A stretch of DNA of 64,000 bases from Gremmenia infestans (GCA_032629725.1 JAFEVB010000036.1:1178001-1242000), one strand, 5' to 3'; positions 48,884 to 59,953 are shown, numbered from the stretch's first letter. The notes: generated by a model not told the origin, from the sequence alone. A program made the numbers and translations.

Positions 48884-49361
48884 CTATCCACCAACACCAC
48901 TCCCCTCACCATACCCCTGCACCCTCCTCGCCTGCCCCTCCGTCCCCTCCTCCACCCCACCCCCAACACCCCCTCCATTCCCCACCGTCTCGCCCCCAAA
49001 CCCATGTTCGCTAATCGCCTCTCCGTACCTAACATTCTCCGCCGTCTTCTCGCCTCTTTCCCTCTTCTCCTTGGCAGCTTGTTGATCTGCTTCGTTGGGA
49101 TTGGCATCTACAGGAACCATCAATCAACCTCATACAGAATCACTTCTGGAACAACTATAACGTACCACCGAATTGACCTTCGGCTTTAGCGTGCGGTTTC
49201 GTAAAGATGTTGACTGATTCGTATCTATTGGAAAGAAAGAAAGATGTAAGTAAGCATAGAGTCATTAATTAAGCAAGGCAGGCAAGGGAAGAAAGAACGC
49301 ACTGGGTGTTCTCTCCACCCGGCTCTGTGTCCATGAGTTTTGTGTTTGTAGCTTGCGACAT
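48884..49361 (-). CDS. Unknown small hydrophilic protein, 113 aa
   Basis: Three exons (49361-49303, 49224-49166, 49107-48884); junctions keep frame. The N-terminus (MSQATNTKLMDTEPGGENTQ, then YESVNIFTKPHAKAEGQFG) and the middle (ANPNEADQQAAKEKRERGEK) are very hydrophilic, and the C-terminus is Gly/Glu/Val-rich and repetitive. No Cys, Trp or membrane segment. The composition is like small stress or conidium-associated hydrophilic proteins, but I do not recognise the family. Three well-placed splice sites support a real gene. Confidence 0.68.
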
Positions 49362-49700
49362 GTTGTATGGCTGATATGGCTGATTAAGGAACTTAAGATT
49401 GTGAAGAAGAGGGATGGGAGTTGAATTGGACATGGAAATGATGAGATGGGGGATGTAAAATGGAAGATGACGTATGCGGGGAAAGAGCTACGAGAGTCGA
49501 CGTTTTACTCCGTACTGCCAAAACACAGGGACTTATATGTAAGCTCGGTGATAAATTCGCTTTCGGGGGAGGAAGGTGAGAAATAGTGTACATTGATATG
49601 GGTATTACATATGATACAAATATATATATATAGGTGGAGAGTGAATCTTTGCCCCCCTTTTAGGTATCCTACTGTACAAGAATACATTCCTACAATGCTA
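49362..49700. other. Short intergenic DNA
   Basis: Promoter of the 113-aa gene and 3' region of MSF1. Has TACTCCGTAC at 49506-49515 and a short TA run near 49620. Confidence 0.5.
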
Positions 49701-51200
49701 TCATCTGAGCTCAACACCCAATTTATTTACCAACTCTCTCCTTACTCTCTCGTGATACTCATTAGCCTCCTCATTCGTCAGTGTCCTCTCCAGACTCCGA
49801 TAGTTGATCCTGTAGCACAAGCTCTTTCTTCCCGTCTTAGGATGCGTAAATTCATCCACCTGCGTGACATCTTCCACTGCATCGCCTCCAATACCCCTCA
49901 CAATCTCCATAATATCGTTTTCATGAAAATCCTGGGTATTTGCTCGTATCCCACCACCAGCAGAGGACGAGGAAGATCGAAGCCAAAACGCAACATCCTT
50001 GTAACAAGCTGGGAATTTCGAGAATGGTACAAACCGCTTCAGTTTGTCCATGTTCTCAGACACCCCCTTGAATTGGCCTAAGAAACGCTCATCCTGGGAC
50101 CAAAATAATCGTATGTCAGGAATCTCAAAAAGAAGCATGGCAATCCTCTCCAGCCCAACACCAAAGGCCCACCCAACTTGCGAAGGCACGCCTGCTTTCT
50201 CCATTATATCCTGTTTGACCACCCCACACCCCAGAACCTCAAGCCAATCCCCCTGCCAGAAAATCTCCAACTCCCAAGACGGACTCGTAAATGGAAAATA
50301 CGCCTCAACCCACCGCACCCTCAACGGCTCATCCGCAAAATGCGGATTCGCAGCAATAGCAGCCTTCTTCGCCTGCGAAAAGATCTCCACAACCACTAGC
50401 TCCAGACTCCTCTTCAAGTGAGCAGCAATGGCTTCTGCTTCGTCATGTGTATGCTTTCCCGCCTGCAACGGATTCCTTTCCGCATGTGTCGGCGGGTTTG
50501 GATCCTCGACAATCATGTCATGCGTAGGCAAGGCAGCTATATCCTCCCACACAGCCTGCACTATACTCCCTCCTGGCACCTTCTTGCGGTCCCACATGCG
50601 GGCTCCTTCCATCTGGTGGAATATTGGGTAGTGGGTTCGGTCGATGGCATCACGACGGTAGACATCTGCGCTGATGAGAAAGCCGGGGCTTTGGTTCAAG
50701 GCAAAGGTATCGGCTTGGTGGGCACTGGTGTGCGTTCTCAGGACGGTGTCTTTGTTTACATAGTACGTGTCTGTTTTGCTTCGTCCTGGATGGTCGGCAG
50801 GAAAGCCTAGGGAGTCGAAGTTTTGAAGGGTCGAGACGATAGGGAAGAAGGTATTGTGGTATTTGTAGGTTGGGGCTGGGAAGCGGGATTCGATGATAGA
50901 GCGGGTTATGGAGATGGGGTGATCTTTTTGGACGTGCAATTGGCGTGCAATTGAGGCAGCGATGGTGGGAGGGACATTGTACCAGTCATCTGTTTGGTAG
51001 GATCTGCCGCTGAGGTTGATGGTGTTTGGTGCTGTGGTGTGTTAGGAGCAGTTCTTCTTCTTTTGGAAGCTTGGTTTACCTGAAGAGGAGGATTTATACC
51101 GGCACTGAGTACATGCTGTTACTTTTCGGGAAGAGGAATTGATAAATAAGGTCAATGCTTCTTTCCCCGCAGAGAAAGGGCGGCTTCGAAGAGCCCTCAT
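49701..51200 (-). CDS. MSF1: Mitochondrial phenylalanyl-tRNA synthetase
   Basis: Two exons (51200-51080, 51031-49701) give 483 aa, the length of yeast Msf1. The first exon codes a basic presequence (MRALRSRPFSAGKEALTLF). Class II aminoacyl-tRNA synthetase features follow: motif 1 region (FDSLGFPADHPGRSKTDTYY), LRTHTSAHQ, motif 2 with the GARMWD turn, the motif 3 region (GWAFGVGLERIAMLLFEIPD), and the C-terminal anticodon-binding FDX-ACB domain (PFSKFPACYKDVAFWL). The monomeric mitochondrial form carries catalytic and anticodon domains on one chain, as here. It charges mitochondrial tRNA-Phe. The start was chosen because it supplies the presequence in frame across a 48-nt intron with a CTAAC branch. 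Confidence 0.95.
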
Positions 51201-51789
51201 AATGAATGTCAGGCTTGGAGTTCTACCTTACCTTAGCTTAGGTATATCTCAAGCTTTCAGTGACAGGCAGGGCAGGCTACTACAGAGTAGGACAGGTACA
51301 GTAAAGAACAGCTTCTGTTTGGTTGATGCGCTGAACAGGGATGTGCTATGACGGAGATCCGCGGCTTCCAAGGTTCTCTGCGAAATCGGCCGCAATCGAA
51401 GTGAGGTGCAGAGAATGCCTCATTGAAAAAGACAAAACATAACACAATTTAATAATTATATAAGAAATACTTTGGATCCTTGGATATTTGGACTGTTTCG
51501 ATCTAAGTAGGTATCTTGAAAGTATGCATTTCATACCGGGGGTTTCGCCCAAGTCAAAGGAAGGTCAAGGTCATTTTTATATCACCGGGCGGCCTAGTAA
51601 AAAAGTGTGGACCTCATCCTGTTTGACAAGCTTCCTCTTCAGAACCCAATTCAGCCTTCCCACTACTGTACCGTACTGTACTACATAATCTATCCTCACC
51701 TCCCTCCCCTCCGTCCTTATCTCTCCCCTCCCGCCTCCCCTCCACGCTCGCGGCGGAATGCTTCTTCGACGAGACAAATTGCCGTCATC
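51201..51789. promoter_or_regulatory. Shared divergent promoter region of MSF1 and DIC1
   Basis: A 589-bp spacer between two divergently transcribed nuclear genes for mitochondrial proteins. A GTACTGTAC motif lies near 51672 and an imperfect palindrome (ACCTTAGCTTAGGT) near 51230. The right 100 bp is C/T-rich and leads into the DIC1 start. Confidence 0.5.
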
Positions 51790-52851
51790 ATGTCGTCCAA
51801 GCAGTCGCAAGAGCAGCAGTCCCCTATGAAGAAGCGTCGAAACTCCCTGAACAAGAATGTACGGTATCCATTCTGGTTTGGAGGCAGCGCAAGCTGTTTC
51901 GCAGCTGCTTGCACGCATCCTTTAGATCTCGGTACTTAGTTTTTATCAAACCCCCCCCTTTACGATCTCTGCTAACGTCTACCAATAGTAAAAGTAGAAA
52001 CCCCCGTCTATACCTACATCTACACATAGAAGATACGCAATTGCTAAGCAAGTCTCACTCAGGTCCGCCTCCAGACCCGCAAGCCAGACATGCCCAAAAG
52101 CATGGTCGGCACCTTCGTGCACGTCTTCAAGCATAACGGCATCCTGGGCCTCTACAGCGGTCTCTCCGCCTCCCTCCTCCGCCAAATAACCTACTCCACA
52201 ACCCGCTTCGGCATCTACGAGCACCTCAAGTCATCCTCCAGCACCGCACCCACAGTCCCGGTCCTCGTCGCCATGGCGTCGGCATCTGGATTTCTTGGAG
52301 GAATAGCAGGGAATCCGGCAGATGTACTGAATGTACGCATGCAGCACGACGCCGCGCTACCTCTGGCGGAGAGGAGGAATTATAAGAATGCGGTTGATGG
52401 CTTAATACGGATGACGAGGGAAGAGGGCGCCAAGAGCCTATTTAGAGGCGTGTGGCCAAATTCCATGAGAGCGGTGCTTATGACGGCGTCGCAGCTAGCT
52501 TCGTATGATGGCTTCAAGGCGCTGTTGCTGGCCCACACGCCTCTTTCGGATAACCTGACTACGCACTTTTCCGCGTCGTTCTTGGCGGGGTTTGTGGCTA
52601 CTACTGTGTGTAGTCCAGTGGATGTGATCAAGACGAGGATTATGAGTAGTCATGAGAGTAAGGGGTTGGCGAAGCTCTTGGCGGATGTGTATAAGTTGGA
52701 GGGAGTGGGGTGGATGTTTAGAGGTTGGGTTCCTAGTTTTATTAGACTGGGCCCCCATACCGTGGCTACCTTCTTATTCTTGGAACAGCATAAGAAGATG
52801 TACAGAAAGTTGAAGGGGATTGATGAACCGGAAGCTTTTTCTTCTGCTTGA
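51790..52851 (+). CDS. DIC1: Mitochondrial dicarboxylate carrier
   Basis: Three exons (51790-51931, 51989-51993, 52063-52851) give 311 aa. It is an SLC25 protein with three repeats: HPLDLVKVRLQTR, GNPADVLNVRMQ and CSPVDVIKTRIM are the three PX[DE]XX[KR] signatures, each followed by the second-helix motif (GLYSGLSASLLRQ, SLFRGVWPN, WMFRGWVP). The sequence is closest in style to yeast Dic1, which exchanges malate or succinate for phosphate across the inner membrane. The middle exon is only 5 nt (TAAAA) and supplies part of the Val-Lys of the first signature; both flanking introns (57 and 69 nt) have GCTAA branch sites. Skipping it breaks the frame. Carrier call is firm; substrate by similarity of motifs only. 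Confidence 0.93.
51989..51993 (+). other. DIC1: Five-nucleotide micro-exon of DIC1
   Basis: TAAAA lies between the acceptor CCAATAG and the donor GTAGAA. With it the message reads LDL-VKV-RLQTR, as in all carriers; without it the downstream frame is wrong. Inferred from frame and motif, not from RNA. Confidence 0.8.
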
Positions 52852-53183
52852 GAGAGAGGGCTAGATGAAGAGATAATGTGTGTGAAAACGAGATAGACGT
52901 AGATTATGTCGCCCTGTTTTGATCTTATGGATATATGGGTTGGAGTTGGGAGAAATTAGACGCATACAACGGCGTTTTGCATATGTTTTAGGGTATCATA
53001 CTTTTATCCATTCTAAATTGTCTACCTCCGGCAATTTTGCTCCAGATGTTAGAAGGTTTCCTCCAACGCCGCCTGATATGCTATTAGTAGTACAATGTAA
53101 GAATCTGGGTAGGCATTCCATAGCTCAACACCCGAGGTGTATGGCCATGACCATCACATCCGCCAGATTTAATATGCTTCGCC
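52852..53183. other. Intergenic DNA between convergent genes
   Basis: 3' regions of DIC1 and RPB3. Nothing else seen. Confidence 0.5.
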
Positions 53184-54336
53184 CTAACTCCATCCATTCG
53201 AATGACTTTGGCCGTATGGTGTAGCTCCATAAGGAGTCGCGGCTCCAGCGCCCCAAGTACTTGTGTTTCCACCGCCATAGCCTGGCGTAGTATAACCAGC
53301 GTCCCCTTGCCATCCGGAACCAACCATGCCGGTATCTGGACTGCGCGGCCCATTATTGTAATCATCTGCGCCGTTCATGCCATTTGTATCGCCTCCCTCG
53401 CCTTCTGTAACGGTTTGGATGACTGAAGCGAGCTTTTGCTGCAAAACCTTGATTCCTTGCTGGATGATCGCGTCCGGCTCGAGGTTTCCCACACTCTCCA
53501 CCTCGAAATAGAACCTCTCAGCGACGGCGTCGTAGTCAAACGGCTCGCCTTCTTGTGGCGGCTCCTCCCAGTCAGCATATTTGCTCTTTGGCCTTCAGGA
53601 TGTATTAGTAAGATTTATATAGAATGCGGCTCGTTTAGCTCACCATTCCTTCGAGGCATCCTCCTCAAACCAGAGCTCCGTGTGCCGCAACTTGTTGTGA
53701 GGATCATATTCGAATCCTACAGCAGAGGTCGGTGCCCATTTGGCGTGTTCCTTTGCAATACCTTTCTTCGCAATGCATTTCACGTTCAACTCCTGGCCCT
53801 TTCGTAACTTGCAGATCACTGTGCCCAATCCTTCTGGATCGGTAATGACCGGCGAGCCAACCCACTGGTTCGCCCGCCCGCCATCCACTACGAGATCCCG
53901 AGCGTAGACTCGCATTATATCGTCGCCTGTACATCGCGCGTGGAGGGAAAGGGTGACGCTGCAGTTTTCGCATCTATCATTACAGAGGTCGCAATCTCGC
54001 GAGTAGGCCACATCATCTACATTCTTCGAGTTTAACGGAACCAGGCCCAGGCGATGCGCTATGAATTCGTCTGCCAGAACTGATGTATTCGCTGAAAACT
54101 CCACCAGATCTATTGCCATTGTAGGGACTTCGGCAAGGATGACTCGGCGCAAGGAATTGGCAAAGGCGAGGTCGACGCCCTGTAACTCGAAATCGACATG
54201 ATGCGATCCTGCCTGTAGTATTGCGCGTGAGCATGAAGGAAGGTCAAAACACAGTCCGACCTCAAGGCATTACCTCTGTGATCTTTACGGAAGGCCCAGT
54301 AGCCTCCGTATCCATAATCATGGGGTCATAATCCAT
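53184..54336 (-). CDS. RPB3: RNA polymerase II subunit RPB3
   Basis: Three exons (54336-54274, 54212-53644, 53592-53184) give 346 aa. The alpha-like subunit features are clear: FANSLRRVILAEVPTMAID, FIAHRLGLVPL and the zinc-binding set CDLCNDRCENC that separates RPB3 from RPC40. The C-terminal half has the second dimerisation part (DPEGLGTVI ... VKCIAKKGIAKEHAKW) and a Gly/Tyr/Thr-rich tail typical of filamentous fungi. RPB3 pairs with RPB11 to seed polymerase II assembly in the nucleus. The second intron has a TACTAATA branch. The length is within the fungal range. Confidence 0.96.
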
Positions 54337-55613
54337 CTTGAAGGTGGAAGGTGAGGGCTGTCGAGGGCACGCTCTGGCCGAAAAGAGCCTGTACAAAGGA
54401 GAGATGAACTGAGATGGCGGGAAATGAAGAGTCAACGTGCACAGGCTGCAAGGCTACGTCGTCCGAAGGCTTGCTAAGCCTGCCTTCTCCTTTGGTTCGG
54501 TGTGAATTTGTGAAAAGCTGCGGTTGGCGGAGAATGCGCATCCAAAATGCGCCTCGATATTTGAGCCTCGCCGCCGGGTTGATCACTAGCGTGATAATAC
54601 ATCACGTGAAGGATGAAGCTTGAAGAGAATACTATAGGATGACACTTTGTCGTGAATACCCACCTAGGTAGGTATTGATTGAAAATTAGATCCTATTGGG
54701 CTTATGAAAAGAGTAATATAATCATGTTGTGTCTAGTTTCAAGTGCCTCTTCCAAGTTCCTCCACCTTTTAGTCCTATACATCTACAGGACCATTTGAGT
54801 TGTTCTTCCCCATCCTCTAACGCGGCCGAGCCTATCGGATCTAGTTGGGGTGCAGAGTCATGCTGACATTTATACTTGCAGCAAACGCAAAGAATACCCC
54901 TTTACCTTACTAATAAGTTTCTTACCGAGAGATTCAGATCCCTCAGGAGTACGAAAAAGGGGGCACAAGAGACATTATTCGTAACTTGAAGTGGAGTTTG
55001 AAGAACAGCGCCCCATGACATACGAAACTTCTCACTAACAAGCAAGAGTCTAGAGCTGTAATCGAGGCATTTCTTATCGGCTGCACTGCCCACATTCAAG
55101 ATCATCCGGCAGTTCTGGCAATAATGAATGGATCTATCTGAATTGCCAAGTGTGCGTACCCTGGGGTACCTAGGTAATGATCAATAGTGTGGATATTAGA
55201 GGCCCAGGGATCGTGACTGTTTTGTGATAGATGTTGCTGTGGAGGAAGAAGGGAGTGGAGTGTACTCGAGTAAGTTGTTTCGGAGGCTCAGCGCTACTCG
55301 GATGTCATCAGTGCCACTGAGACGCAGCTGGAAAGTCTCCGCTGCAACAGAGCGCGTGCGCGTGCGCGTCTTGGCTACAGTAGGGGCTCGGTCTCGGTGT
55401 TTGCGCTGTGCTGTGCTGTGCTGTACTGTCAGAAGCTTTCTTTCTTTCCAGCATAGCCACGATTTGTGTTCGCCGTTCTGGGCCTACCCAACCGCTGGTC
55501 GCCACTGTTTCTGTTGGACATAAAAACAATTCCACTGCCATCTTCGAGTCTTCCATTTTCTCGCATCATTTTCAAAAGCTTTGCAAGCGTTGAGAAAATA
55601 CCAGACCTTCACC
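54337..55613. other. Divergent intergenic DNA between RPB3 and calcipressin
   Basis: No gene seen. It has two ACCTAGGT palindromes (54662-54669, 55168-55175), a CTGTG/CTGTA tandem stretch near 55407-55430 and a CDRE-like GAGGCTCA (55283-55290). Confidence 0.5.
55283..55290 (+). promoter_or_regulatory. Candidate calcineurin-dependent response element (Crz1 site)
   Basis: GAGGCTCA matches the yeast CDRE consensus GNGGC(G/T)CA exactly, 324 nt upstream of the calcipressin ATG. In yeast RCN1 is induced by calcineurin through Crz1. An 8-mer of this degeneracy can occur by chance, so this is a suggestion. Confidence 0.4.
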
Positions 55614-56369
55614 ATGTCCTCAGACAGCTCCCCGCAATCAACTCGCCCAACGTCCAGAGCATCACGGCATAATATGTCTATCGACCTATCTGCAATCCCC
55701 CCCCTTATCCAACCTACCCCACCTTCAAATACTCTCCTCATCACCAACCTCCAAGATGTCGAAGTCTTTCGCCCAGACAACCTCCAGAGCATCAAAGAAC
55801 TCATCAACGCCTCCGCGCCTATACACTCCTGGGCTCCGCTCAAGTCTTTCCGCCGCATTATAGTCTCTTTCTACGATGAAGACTCCGCAATCCGAATCCG
55901 ACAGATTCTCGATGGCGAGGCTATCATGGGCGAGCGAGTAAAGGTCTACTTTGGCCACCCAACTTCTATCGAGATCAAAGATGAGCATTTAAATCTGCCA
56001 GATGCAGGCAAGCTCTTTTTCATCTCACCACCGCCATCCCCCCCTCACGGATGGGAAATGAAATTAGAAGATGCACCAAACAAGCAAGTACATGCGGAGG
56101 ATTTGGCAGAAGCTTTGGCGAAGTTGCATCACAGACCTCGGACAGATCTACCTGCGAGCCCCATTAGTGACAATGAGGAAAGTGGCGGAAGGGCACGCAG
56201 TGGCAGTACAACAACGATTTACCATCCTAGTAAACATGGATATAGTCCTGGTCTGCCTGCTATTTCAGTGGAGGATACGACGGGAGAATTTGATATCAGT
56301 CCGATTGAGCAGGAGAAGCCTATCTTCGCGCACACAACCAGACCTCCAGTGGAACTGATGGAAGAATAG
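55614..56369 (+). CDS. RCN1: Calcipressin (calcineurin regulator)
   Basis: A single exon of 251 aa. The core has an RRM-like fold (NTLLITNLQDVEVF ... FRRIIVSFYDEDSA) and the family signature FFISPPPSPPHGWEMK, the Ser/Pro box that is phosphorylated in calcipressins. The C-terminus (ISVEDTTGEFDIS ... RPPVELMEE) fits the acidic fungal tail. Calcipressins bind calcineurin and tune its phosphatase activity up or down. The ATG at 55614 is the first in frame that begins the Ser-rich N-terminus. A possible Crz1 site lies upstream, which would give feedback control. Confidence 0.92.
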   Translation: MSSDSSPQSTRPTSRASRHNMSIDLSAIPPLIQPTPPSNTLLITNLQDVEVFRPDNLQSIKELINASAPIHSWAPLKSFRRIIVSFYDEDSAIRIRQILDGEAIMGERVKVYFGHPTSIEIKDEHLNLPDAGKLFFISPPPSPPHGWEMKLEDAPNKQVHAEDLAEALAKLHHRPRTDLPASPISDNEESGGRARSGSTTTIYHPSKHGYSPGLPAISVEDTTGEFDISPIEQEKPIFAHTTRPPVELMEE

Positions 56370-57074
56370 TCTGGAGATAATGAATATGGAACATGGAGCA
56401 TGGAGCATGGAGTGCATTGGAGTTAGTTGTGGCATGGCATGGTACTGGCGTTTGTATGATACTAAGAAAAAGCTCTGCGATTGCATTGAGCATAGCACTT
56501 ATGAGAGGTTCTTACGGGAACAGTATGTATGATATTGAAGCAAGAATAAGATACCTTATGATTGTGATAATATTAAAGTCTTGGAAATCCTTAAACTTCG
56601 TCCCTACCGAGTATTTGTTCCTACGAGCTCTCCACTGCAGCACTTCCTGGCATTTTACCCCTGTCTGTACCACCACAACCCCCAGAAAACTCAAGATAAT
56701 CAATCTGCCAAAACTCTCTGAAAGCTATAACATTCAGGAAACACATCCGTCCATTAACTTCACAACGAACTTTCCTCCGCCACCATGAAGAGGAAACATC
56801 TAAGGTGAGTTTTGCCGGGATGTAAACAAGTAAATCATCCTTAGAGCATCTTGTTTAGCTCATGCAAACCGAGGACTAGTCTCCGGTACATCCATGTGCC
56901 CCCTCCCCTCTTATCATTGATTACATATACTTCTGAAGGGTTTTCATATTGCTATTCTTTTGTATTCTTTTGTGCTTGTAATTTTGTGAATCGTTCTTGC
57001 GCTTCTTGATTTGATACAATACCCTAGTTATTTTCGTCGATTCTTGTACTTTACAATCCCCCAAAGTGGCAAAC
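56370..57074. other. Intergenic DNA, 0.7 kb
   Basis: It holds a short CATGGAG tandem near 56389-56412. No gene seen. Confidence 0.5.
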
Positions 57075-58585
57075 ATGGCTATCCCAAACCCTTTCCGGCG
57101 CCACGATGCCAATACAAGGGAGTGCTGGGGCTATAATTTCCAATGGACTCCTGAGCACATGACAAAAGAGGAAATGCATCCTTTAAAGTTCACTTACGAT
57201 GTTTTGGGGGAAGAGTGTTTGGATAGACTTGACGAGATTTCGCCACCCATTAAGGCGGAACTTCCTAGAAATTCAAGCAAGGAGAAAGTGAACAGAGACT
57301 TATATGCCTTGTTAAGAGACAACGCTTCTAAGGACGAGAAATTGGCAGAGTTATGGTCGCAAGTTAATACTATTCCAGAGTGGGTGGACTGGGAGCAGAT
57401 CCAGCGAGGACAAGATGTCTTCTACAGATATGGCGGCGTCGCTTTGACAGCTGTATTTCCCCCAATAAGAATGAATTTTAAACCCTATACTAAGTCTTAC
57501 AGCTTGCCTATCAATCTCTTCTCGGTGGCATGGGCGCCGCACGAGTAACAGAAGTCCTTGCACGCACCGGAGGGTTCTCCACCAAAGTGGCGAAGCGCAG
57601 AATGTACGAGACAACACAGCATATTCTCCAAGTAACTGCTTCCCTCTCAGCCATCAAACCCGGAGGAGCAGGCCACGCTTCCACCATCCGCGTGCGTCTC
57701 CTGCACGCAGCAGTACGTCGGCGAATCCTAGCCCTAGCAAAGGAAAAGCCCGCCTACTATTCCGTAGAGGAATACGGCGTCCCGATCAACGACCTAGACT
57801 CCATAGCCACCATCAGCACGTTCTCCGCGACGCTCATCTGGCTCGGCTTTCCACGACAGGGGATCTGGATGCGGGAGCAGGAAATTCTTGATTATCTTGC
57901 GCTTTGGCGGCTTGTGGCATATTATATCGGGACGCCGACGGAGTGGTTCGAGACGCCAGGGAAGGCGAAGGCGGTTATGGAGAGCTTGTTGATCTCAGAG
58001 GTGAACCCTAGTCCGACGTCGAAGATTTTGGCGAATAATATTATCTTGAGTTTGCAGGGCCAAGCTCCTGCTTATGCTTCGAGGGAATTCTTGACTGCGA
58101 GCGCGAGGTGGTTGAATGGGAATGAGCTTGGTGATGCGTTGGGTTTGGATCGTCCGAGTTATTATTATTGGGCTCTGTTTGCTGGACAGTGTCTGTTTTT
58201 CAATATTCTTGCTTGGTTGCATAGACTTAGCCCTTCTTATGACAGGAAAGCTATCGAGGTAATATTCCCCCTTCCATTCTTCGCTTCCTCCGCTAACGAG
58301 TATGAACAAAAGCGCGTTCGTAAGATATTCTACAAGGTCATTGTGGAAAACACAACGCATGGTTTAGGCGAGGAGACAAATTTCGACTTCAAGTATATAC
58401 CGAGTTTCAACAAGACAAGCGAAGAGCTGGGTGAATATGAAGATACGAAGATGAAGGGGGGTGTGGAGAGGAGGAATCTGGTTACTTTTACACTTGGAAC
58501 TGCATTTGTGGGTGTTTTGGCGTACATTGCATCGAGGATTGCTTTGAGGATGGTTGCGGGGTTTAGCAGCTGGGTGATATCATGA
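57075..58585 (+). CDS. ER-bound oxygenase, mpaB/DUF2236 family
   Basis: Three exons (57075-57452, 57503-58258, 58313-58585) give 468 aa. The core has GGMGAARVTEVLARTGGFS, the helix with YETTQHILQVT, the RVRLLHAAVRRRI segment with the family histidine, and WLGFPRQGIW, as in mpaB-type proteins related to latex-clearing oxygenase. The C-terminus ends in a hydrophobic, probably membrane-anchoring helix (VTFTLGTAFVGVLAYIAS). MpaB itself cleaves a farnesyl chain in mycophenolic acid synthesis, but most fungal members are of unknown role and no biosynthetic cluster is near here. The second intron (54 nt, GCTAAC branch) is in frame and free of stops; the splice is preferred because it restores a continuous conserved helix. 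Confidence 0.88.
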
Positions 58586-59953
58586 TGATGCTGATGCTGA
58601 TGGGATGATGACTCGATGAGAGAGGACTTTAGTATAGCAAAGATATATATCGAAAGGATGACAAACTTTCATGTACAATACTCTAAGTACATAAGGTTGT
58701 GAGATAGGTACTGCAATGCGCTGCAAAGGTTTTAGTGCGTTATTGAATAGAGTCATCAAACCTGACTATATCCCAAAATTGCTCACTTGAAGGGCTTTCA
58801 AGTTGGCGTGGTCTTGAGCTTGCTAATAACGAATGTGTAAAGGCGATACTTTGAAGAGCGAATACATCGAGAAGTTTATATGCGTCGATAAGTGTTGAAG
58901 TGGTCTCCACGCTTTAGAGGCCTAAAGTCCTAAGCGGTTGTGGGACAACTTCGGCAGTTTGTTTTGCAAGATATATAACGAAATAAGCAACTATCTATCC
59001 AAAGGTTGCGGGGTGTTGTTTGGGTTATCGTCGGTATGGTCAGGGGTGATAGCCTGTCGCGTGCTGCCCGTATCTTATTTCAACATTGGTATCCTTGAAA
59101 GGCCAGGGCTCTCAGAGTACTGTCGTCCTTTTTGTCATTTTAAATTAACATTCCAATTTTAACTCTTACCTTTATTATGTTTTCCGACTTGGGAATCTCC
59201 TGGAAATCTCTATAGGGGGTTTTATTTTCGCCATATAAGCCTTTTTGCCTTTTCTTTTGCATGAGGGGGGTAATGATTTGATTATATCAAATTTAGCCGA
59301 TGTCTCAAAGGGGGACTGGACTGCTGCTCGGACAACCCCTGAGTTTGTCAGTCACGTATTTTAGTAAATGCCCTTCCATTCCTAGTAAACATTATTGGAA
59401 GCAATATTCATCAGGGTGGTCTTACTTTGCAAGGGGATCTACTATCGAACTTTATACTATAAAATTGGATATATCTTGCGACAAGGCCTATTATATACGA
59501 TGCAGAATGGTGTAAATGAGGAGCTTTTTGTGAAGCTGAACAGAAGATATCTCAGGAAAAGGAAAGAAACAGAATGGGGTACCCTATGAAGGCGGAATAT
59601 ATGTATTATAACACGGATTTATACGAATAGGACTTGAAGATAATCTGAATAGAAACTTCTTTATAATAGTAAGATATTGCTACAATGACAACAACAGCAA
59701 GGCTTCAGGCAAGAGGTCTTGGGAATATGCATAGCTTTTTGGAATTTAAAGAGGACCAATCCTACGAGGTCGTAGAACACATGAAGGAATTGAAATGCTT
59801 CTCCTAGTCTGAGGTGGAGCTGGAGGTGGAGGTGGCGACGCGAAGTCGACGGGCGAATTTGTGCCCCGGGTTAGCCCCACTATTATTTAGCTGCAGCTTG
59901 GACTTCAGGAACTTTTCCTGCAGAACTCCTTTTACATCAATCAACAATAGAAA
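58586..59953. other. Intergenic DNA, 1.4 kb, AT-rich in part
   Basis: No gene recognised. 59160-59700 is noticeably A/T-rich with broken frames; it could be a decayed repeat, but no family can be named. Confidence 0.45.

Noticed and set aside
50418..50810. 130-codon plus-strand frame inside MSF1
   Set aside because: Antisense shadow of the synthetase core, with no support of its own.
59160..59900. AT-rich stretch suspected to be a decayed transposon
   Set aside because: No terminal repeats, target duplication or transposase fragment could be found by eye.
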